In this document: positions 12,501 through 21,500 of the stretch, piece by piece
Position numbering within the stretch: the first letter of the stretch is position 1
Layout: every line of letters begins with the position of its first letter
Assembly (NCBI RefSeq): GCF_003171515.1
Contig: NC_089390.1
Coordinates: 9,800,274 to 9,864,273, forward strand
From: Pyrenophora tritici-repentis
Taxonomy: Eukaryota; Ascomycota; Dothideomycetes; Pleosporales; Pleosporaceae
Length of the DNA stretch: 64,000 nt
Direction of reading: 5' to 3'
Position numbers and translations under genes: made by a program
The notes under the pieces: generated by a model
What the model was told of the DNA's origin: nothing
Database searches by the model: none
The model's input: only the letters and a program-made list of their open reading frames with translations

Positions 12501-15500
12501 CGCCCAGAACAACGGAAACACATGGACTACAGTGTCTACAAAAAAGAAGACAAACAAAAAGCCAGCAAGCTACTACCAAGCAGTCCTTACGCTTACCCAG
12601 CCTACGTCCCACACACCACTCCAGATTAGAGACCTAATCAACGAAGAGTTCACAAAGGGCGGCATCAAAGACCCAGTAGTGAAGGAAGTAACAACAAGTA
12701 GAAAGAACAATATTATTCTAACAACTACTCCAACCTACTCAGGAGAATACCTAGTCCAACACAAGCATATATGGCATCAAAAGTTTGAGCTAAAGAATGT
12801 ACAACTACTAGAATCATGGACGAAAGTAGTAGTACATAATGTGCCAACAGAATGGGAGGGAGCAGAGACACTAGAGATACTCCACACAGAAATCCCAGCA
12901 TACAACAACGGACTACAAATTACTGGCAACCCATACTGGATATCAAGAGAATGGCAAAACAAGAAGAACAGCTCTATTGTAATAGCATTCAAAACAGCCG
13001 AAGACGCAGCCAAACTTGGTGGTAGAATTACAATCCTTGGACAAACTCTCTTCACTGAAAAGTTCAAGCCTATAGCAGCATCTACCCAATGCCTAAACTG
13101 CCAACAATTTGGCCACCCAGCCACTAGATGCCGAAACCAACCAGCATGCAATTTGTGCGGAAAAGAACATGCAACTACAACACACAAATGCTCAGTGTGT
13201 AATACAAAAGGAAAACCCTGCAACCATACACTCCCTCACTGTAGTAACTGCAAAGAGCCCCACTTTGCAAACAGCAAAGAGTGCGAACTCTACCAAGCAG
13301 TAACAAAGAGCATCCCCGCAGGATTTTAATGTTGAACAACATTAGGATCCTCCAAGTCAATCTCAACAAGAGCATTACAGCGACTGAGTCTACACTACAA
13401 CTTGCAGTTGAACTTAAAGCTGATATAATTGCAATTCAAGAGCCATGGCTAACTACCAACGACAACTACGCAACAGCAAGTGTCAGATAGCAGGGTTACT
13501 CGACGTTGGCAGCAACCAATCAGCGTAGAGAGGGTCAGTGCGCCCCTCAAGAGGGCCACAAGCGCGGACACACGATAGACAGAACACAATACACACAATC
13601 ATCAACATCCATCACTTTTGTGCAATATCTCATTATATCTGACAATTAAGAGTCTCACTGCCTCAATAACGAGCGATAAAACCACGAAAATGGCAACAAT
13701 CCAGACCCAACGGGACGCGACGGTCATCCTCACCGACTCAAGCAACTGGATCCCTTGGTACCGCCAACTTAAGCTGAAATGCCAGTCGCAAGGCATTTGG
13801 CCACTGTTGGACCCCGAAGGAGTGCGACTCCAGCGCATCCAACCGGAGGCTCCGCTACCCCCAGACATTTCGCAGTATGAACCGTCAAGTAGCCCCTCAG
13901 CTGCCTCATCGCATACCACCCGAAACGCTAGAGGCAACACGCGAGGATCAGCACAAGACACTACAGAAATGTCGACAACAACCTCACGAATCCCCACTAT
14001 ACCAACGCGAGTGTCAGAACTCTCAGAGAAAGGACAAGAAGCGTATAAGGAGGATCGCGACGACTACAAGCTGCGCCTTGAGTCATACAAAATACGGGAG
14101 AGGGACTATCAAGAAGAAAGCAACAAAATCTCAAAGATGGTCGAACACATCCTTACAACCGTAACACCCCATTTACAACTTAGCTGTTGCGCCGAGAACG
14201 GCACGCCGCGCGACTGGATAACCGCCCTCCAAGACACAGTTGGAGTGGATGAAGACGAGGAGAGAGCGCGAGCACGAGAGAGATACCAAGCCGCACTCAA
14301 GCCAATGCGTTCAACCACAAACTGGGAGACGTGGCTAAATGAATACGATCAGGCTGCAACTCGAGCTGAAACCCTTGAGGTGGCCGAGGTTATGCAAACA
14401 CAAGCCGTAATAGACGACTTCCTAGGCTCCGTATCTAAAATGGCATCAACCTGGACCGCAGGGTTCCAAGGGCCAGGGTACGATAAGAAAGCCATGAATA
14501 GGAAAAGGATGATGAAACTCTTCCGTGAATATATGAGTCTTCAATATCCATCAAGAGGGAAGCCAAAGAGCGCCTTCGCGGTAGGAGACTTATACGCGGC
14601 GAGCGGTGAACCCGACTCGGACACACTGAGGGACGCCTCTAGTGTGGAATTAAGAGCGCCATCCAACCAAGGCCGGGGAAACCCTAGGCAATCAAACAAA
14701 CGCAAGATGGATGGTCAAAGTACCAGAACCAAGCAGATCCCGGAGAGGAATTCAGCGAAAGCTGGAGACATATGTCCTGCCTGTGAACAGCGTCATGAGA
14801 TATCTGACTGCTACTATGTGAACAAAGCCAAGGCACCTGAATGGTTCAAGCCAAATCGAGGCATCGCAAGATTAGTACAGTACAAACTTGAAAATGACAC
14901 CAACTTACAGAGAACGATGCAGGAAATGTCCCCAGAGACTAAACGACCTCGATTCTCGACAACGTCACGATCGATTACACCTCATATCAAGACATCACAA
15001 ACACCGGACGCAGTCATTGAATGACTAGATGGACGCGAAATCTCAAGAATTGATGAGGGCACGATGAAAGCGGCATTCAGCGCAAGCCAACAAGGATATC
15101 CATTAAAGGATGCCTTCATCCTGGATTCCGGCTCGACTACGCACATCTGCAACGACCTCTCAAGAATTGAAGACGTACGCCCGTCGACGCCAGGGGACTA
15201 CATCTGGGCCGGCAGTTCCAAAGTCTGGATACGAGGATACGGAGCTGTCACATTGACAACAGAGGGATCTCAGGACAAACAAGCCTTGCACATTGTCAAC
15301 GTTGCGTGGTGTCCAGACTTCCTCTGCAGCCTAGTATCATTCAGGCTACTCCGACGACAAGGAATATGGTGGGACAATCGGGAAGATCCAACAAGCCTGC
15401 GACGATGGGATGGAACAATTATTGCTATCCTATCGGAACGCCATGGGCAATGGATTATCGAAGACACCACTCCATTCGACTCAGCCTTCCATGTGCGTAT

Positions 15501-18500
15501 GAATCGAACCAAGCGATCACCACAAAGGGCGACAGCCATGCTATGGCATAAACGACTAGGACATCCAGGGCCATCCGCTATTGAACACCTCATACAGCAA
15601 TCTGAGGGGGTGAGGATCAAAGGAATCACCACAGTACAATGTGACGCCTGCGGCAGATCAAAGTCGAAGCGCCAAATAAGAAGGGCGCTAAGACTAAATG
15701 ACGAAGGTCCTGGAGAAAGAATTGCAATCGACTTCCATGAGTACGAGGCGGACAGCTTCACTAAGGAAAAGAGTCAGATGCTAATAACTTGCCGAAACTC
15801 CCGATACGTTTGGGATTTCTACTTCAAAGACAATAGGCCAGCACGCTCTATTATTCGCCTATTAGCCCTCTTTATCCAATTTATGAAGAAACAGTTCAAC
15901 ATTACGGTCAAGGTCATTGAAACAGACAACGAGATCGTCACAGTTAAGCAAGAAGTCGAGAAATGGTGCACGTCCCTATCAATCAGACTCGAGCCTTCCG
16001 CTCCAGACACACAAGCGCAGAACGGAGGAGCCGAACGCTCAGGGGGTGTGATAAAAGAAAAGGCACGCGCAATTCGACTAGATGCGAATCTTCCATGGGA
16101 ACTCTGGCCAGAGATAACCAGAGCGGCGGTATACCTATACAATCGAACGCCAAATTATCCAAACAAGTGGAAATCGCCTTACGAAATATTCTTCACGCGC
16201 GCAGCTGCCACAAATGGCATAGTCACCGGACCCCGAAGACCAAACCAAGCTCATCTAAGAGCATATGGGTGCAAAGCCTTTGCAATGACAGACGATACCC
16301 ACCGAGGAAAGTCAAGGCTGCAACGGCTGGACCCAAAAGCCTGGATTGGGTATCTTGTGGGATATCAGTCAACAAACATCTACCGCATCTGGATCCCATC
16401 CATGGCAAAGGTAATCAGCACTCGCGACGTAGTGTTTAACGAAGACACAATCTTCAACGGCAAGACTGAGGACCTAATGGACAATCTTATGCACAACACC
16501 CTAGAGGAAATCGCAACTTGGGTAAGAACAGTCGAACTCCCAGGTACTCAGAGCCAACAACCAGAAACCGAGACGTTCTACGAGGACGATACGACGCAGG
16601 AAGAGAGCCCGCGCACTCAGAAAACCAGATACCACCAAGGAAGGAAGGTGGTAGAGGCATATCTAACCCCGCCACCAACTCCTCCACCTGTGGCCTTGCT
16701 AGTTCAAGGAGAGGTGAACAACGAGGATATGACGAACATGTCCAACCAATCAACATCAATGACCAATCCATGGGCAGCCGCATTCATGGCCGGCACCGAA
16801 TCAGGACACATTGGTCAACACGAAGGAAAGCCAATCGACAAGGCTCAGGTGAAGAGACTGCTATCCAAGGGAATCAAGCCCCATCGCAACCAGCTACCGC
16901 CACTCCCAACAGCATACTCAAAGCTGGAAGACCATCCACTATACGAAATGTTCAAGGAAGCAGAAAAGACACACCTTCAGAGTCACCAACAAATGAAGTC
17001 ATGGACTGAGGTCCAAGCATCACCAGTCAAACGAGCAGGGCACCAGATCCTAGACTGTATGTGGGTATACACCTACAAACTCGACAAGCATCACCGCCTC
17101 ATCAAATGTAAGGCAAGATTGGTGGTAAGAGGAGACCAACAACGCAACATCACCTCCCAAGACACATACGCAGCAACATTGGCAGGACGCTCATTCAGAA
17201 TGCTCATGGCAATCGCCGCCAAATACGATCTTGAGCTAAAGCAATACGACGTCACTAATGCTTTTGTGCATGCTGCAATCGACAGAGAAATATACATGAG
17301 GATGCCAAAAGGGTATCAGAAGCCTGGCACTCTACTCAAAGTGCGAAAGGCACTGTATGGGCTCCGGATCTCACCATTACTGTGGCAGAAAGAATTCACT
17401 GCAACTCTTGCTTCGATAGGGTTTCAACAAATACCACAGGAGCCATGCTGCATGATCAAAGACGGAGTTATCATCTTCTTCTATGTGGACGACATCATCG
17501 TTGCGTACCATTCAAAGCAAGAATCAGAGGCCATGAAGGCCATCAACCGGATCCAAGAAAAATACGCTTGTACGGGAGGAGATAACTTACAGTGGTTTCT
17601 CGGCGTAGAGGTCATGCGCAATCGCAAGCAGAAGACCATACAGCTATCTCAAGCCGCATACGCAGACAAAATCAGCCAACTAGCAAGCCGACAAGACATC
17701 AGACATGACACGCCGATGTCAGGCATGGAACTCAGACCCAGGAGTGACCTAGCAGAGCCGTCCGAGATCAACCGCTACCAGCGCAAGATTGGCTCGCTTC
17801 TATTCGCTGCAGTCACAACAAGACCCGACATAGCCTTTGCAACATCACGACTTGCTCGCTTCCTAGTCAATCCAAGTACAGAACACCAGGACGCTGCAGA
17901 CCGTGTGCTCCTGTACCTCAAGAAAACAGAATCCCTAGCCCTCGAACTCGGTAGAGGCGATGGCCTTGAGGTAGCAAGTGACGCATCGTTTGCAGACAAC
18001 ACACTAGACAGGAAAAGCTCGCAGGGATACGCAATTAAGCTGTTCGGAGGACTCATCGCTTGGAGAGCAAGTAAGCAAGATACTGTGACAACATCAACAA
18101 CAGAAGCAGAGCTGCTTGCCCTATCACAAGTTGCTAAGGAGGCAATCTTTACGTCGCGGTTGTTGAAGGAGCTTCAGGTAAACCTAAGCAATCCAATTAT
18201 CACAATCAAGTGCGACAATACCCAGACAATCCGTCTAGTAAATGAAGACGTTGCCAAATTGCAAACAAAGCTTCGGCACGTTGACATACACAATCATTGG
18301 CTACGACAAGAAGTTACCCGAAAGACGATCAAGGTAGAGTATGTTCCGTCTGACAACATGATCGCAGACGGATTCACCAAGTCACTGCCAGCCAATAAAT
18401 GGGCCAGTTTCCTTGATCAGTTGGGACTTGTTAAACGCAAAGAATCCCCGTTGAAAGAAGCTGAGCTTGAGAAGTTGCAGGAGCATCTGGAAGGCCTCTA

Positions 18501-21500
18501 TATGTAGGATCGATTAACCAGTTTACGCAGCTTGCAATCAGGGCTTCCAAGCTGAGGGGGTGTGTCAGATAGCAGGGTTACTCGACGTTGGCAGCAACCA
18601 ATCAGCGTAGAGAGGGTCAGTGCGCCCCTCAAGAGGGCCACAAGCGCGGACACACGATAGACAGAACACAATACACACAATCATCAACATCCATCACTTT
18701 TGTGCAATATCTCATTATATCTGACAGCAAGATCCATAAATCACACTGCGTTTACCCAGATCCTACCAGTAACAAACCTACCCGTCCGCCCTAGGGTTCT
18801 GTTTTATATATCTAGAACACTAGAAGCAGAGACATTCACCCAAAACGACTTCAAAATAGACCCAGACGCAATGGCTATTACAATAAAAGGTCCCAATTTC
18901 CAATTTAACCTATTTAACGTATACAACCAAACAAACGCCGAAGGGGAAAAAACACTGCCTAGAGCTATACTCAACACCAAGCTTCCGCCAAATTCTATCT
19001 TAGTACTAGATAGCAACGAGCACCATCCATTGTGGGACCCGCTATGCCCAACGACGAGCCAAGGAGCACAGCCATTTATTGACTGGATTGAAGAACAAGA
19101 CCTAGAGCTCCTAAACACACCAGGAGTAGGCACATTCTTCAGACCACACCTATCCAGAGAAACAGTCCTAGACCTCTCACTTGTCACTCCAGACTTGGCT
19201 AGCAAAGCTACGGACTGGCAGACCATACCTGAAACTGGATCAGATCACTACGGCCTCCTATTCTCCATCCAAACAAACGCAGACCTTGTAGAAAACCCGA
19301 CAAACCAACCCAGATTTAATACTGCAAAGGCTAACTGGGACACCTTCAACAAAGAACTAGAAACGGCAATCCAAAACAGTCAAACCTTGCAAGATATGGA
19401 CCAGATCAGTGATCCAAGAAAGGCAGACTTAATGGACCTCCTCCTCGGCAACAATACAGAGCTAGAGCAAAAGCTAGAAGAGATTGGCAAAGCAATAACT
19501 CAAGCAATCCAAACTGCAGCAAACAAAGCTATCCCTATCACTAGACTTGGTCCAAAACCAAAAGCTTGGTGGAACAAAGAGCTGACAAAGCTACGACAAG
19601 ACACTTCCCACTATAGAAGGATTTTTAAAGAAAAGCTCGAAACTACTGCAATACACGACGCCTACCTAGAGAAAAGAGACTTCCTACGTGCACGAAACAC
19701 CTACAACAAGGCAATCAAAGACGCTAAAAGGAAACACTGGAATGAATTCCTAGAGAAGGAGGACCCGCAGTCAATCTACAAAGCCATGGCATACACAAAG
19801 GATAATAAAGTCGAAAGAATTCCACCTATACAAGGAGAAACATCATTCGACAAGAAATGCCAAGCGTTCCGCAACACGCTATTCCCACCACCGCCCATAA
19901 CCGAAGCGCCCACATTCACCAACTACCAGGAAAAGAGATGGGATTGGCCAGCACTATCCACGACTGAACTAGAACGAGCATGCTCAAGTCAAGTCAAAAG
20001 TAGCACCCCAGGACCAGATGCAATAACACAAGACATAATCACAGCCGCGTACAAAGCTCAACCGCAAACAATGTTTAAAGCTTTCTCACTCCTATTCGAC
20101 TACGGATACCACCCAAAATGCTGGAAACAAGCTACAGGAGCTGTTCTTAAAAAAGGCATCAAAACCAGACTATTCAATCCCAAAAGCCTACAGAGTCATT
20201 ACTCTATTAAGCTGTTTAGGAAAGATTAACGAGAGGATCACCGCAAGTAGGCTGAGCAATCTAGCAGAAATCACAGAGCTACTACACCCAACCCAAATTG
20301 GGGGTAGACTCAAGAAATCTGCAATAGATGCAGCTATGCTACTCATCGACCAAATTCAGCACCAGAAACAGAAAGGCCAAATAACATCAACTATCTTCCT
20401 AGACGTAAAGGGAGCATTTGACCACGTCTCACACAATCAATTCCTGCGAACGCTTAAGAAGCTAGGCCTTCCAATTAGTCTTATCGCTTGGACAAAATCC
20501 TTCTTCTCAAACAGATCGCTAAGACTCTCCTTCGACAATAAGACACAAGAATTCTCCGAGATAATAGCTGGGATACCTCAAGGCAGCCCAGTGTCTCCAA
20601 TCTTCTTTCTTATCTACACCAGAGACCTCTTCCCAGGACTACAAAGCTTCAACCTATCCTATATTGACGACCTATCTCTATCGACATCCTCAACATCGCT
20701 AAAGAAAAACGTCAAAATACTAGAACAGCAAGTCCGCCTACTATCTCACCGAGGGAAAAACTTAGCGATTATGTTCGATATAGCTAAGACAGAGCTCATC
20801 CACTTTACCGCCAAGAAAGAGAGAAAAGAGAGAAGCCTACAGCTTCCAGACAACACCATTGTAGAACCGAAAGACACAATCAAATGGCTAGGTATCCACA
20901 TAGACAATAGACTGTCCTTCAAGGAACATATTGCTACACGCGTAAGCCAAGCAAGGAAAGCATTCTATAGACTAGGGAGACTAGCCAACATCGAAAGAGG
21001 ACTCTCCCCAAAAGCAGTACGACAACTATACCTAGCATGCGTCACAAGCGTTGCAGACTACGGATCACAAATATACTGGAAGAACCAAAGCTACGCCACT
21101 AGCCTCCTACAATCACTGCACAACCTGGCGTGTAGAAAGATAATTGGAGTGTTTAGAACGTCACCATCCCTACCAACAAGCATTGAATCCGGACTTACGT
21201 CACCTGCAATTAGACTCAACACCAACAACCGAAAGTATGCGTCTAGAGCACACCAGCTATCCAGCAACCACCCAATCCAGAAAGCAATTACAAGGATCAC
21301 AAATACAGACAAAGCTAGCTACAAAAAGCCAAACCAGCATAGACAACTATATACTATTGTTAAGTCAATCCCAGAGAGAGACAACAATAGCGTAGAAAAG
21401 ATAATTCCATATAGGTTCAGACCATGGGAAAGTCTTAACTACAAGGTTACTGTATCAAAAAAGAGCAAAGAGGAAGAGGCAATTGCACACGCGGATTATA

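Larger units (their letters stand above)
13481..18726 (+). mobile_element. Copia-1 LTR retrotransposon
   Basis: A 5246-bp element with 164-bp LTRs (TGTCAGATAG...ATCTGACA) that look identical to each other. The 5-bp duplication GCAAG lies at 13476-13480 and 18727-18731. A purine tract GCTGAGGGGGTG precedes the 3' LTR. Domain order is gag, protease, integrase, RT, RNase H, i.e. Ty1/Copia order. Both coding blocks are open, so it is structurally complete and recent. Confidence 0.97.
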
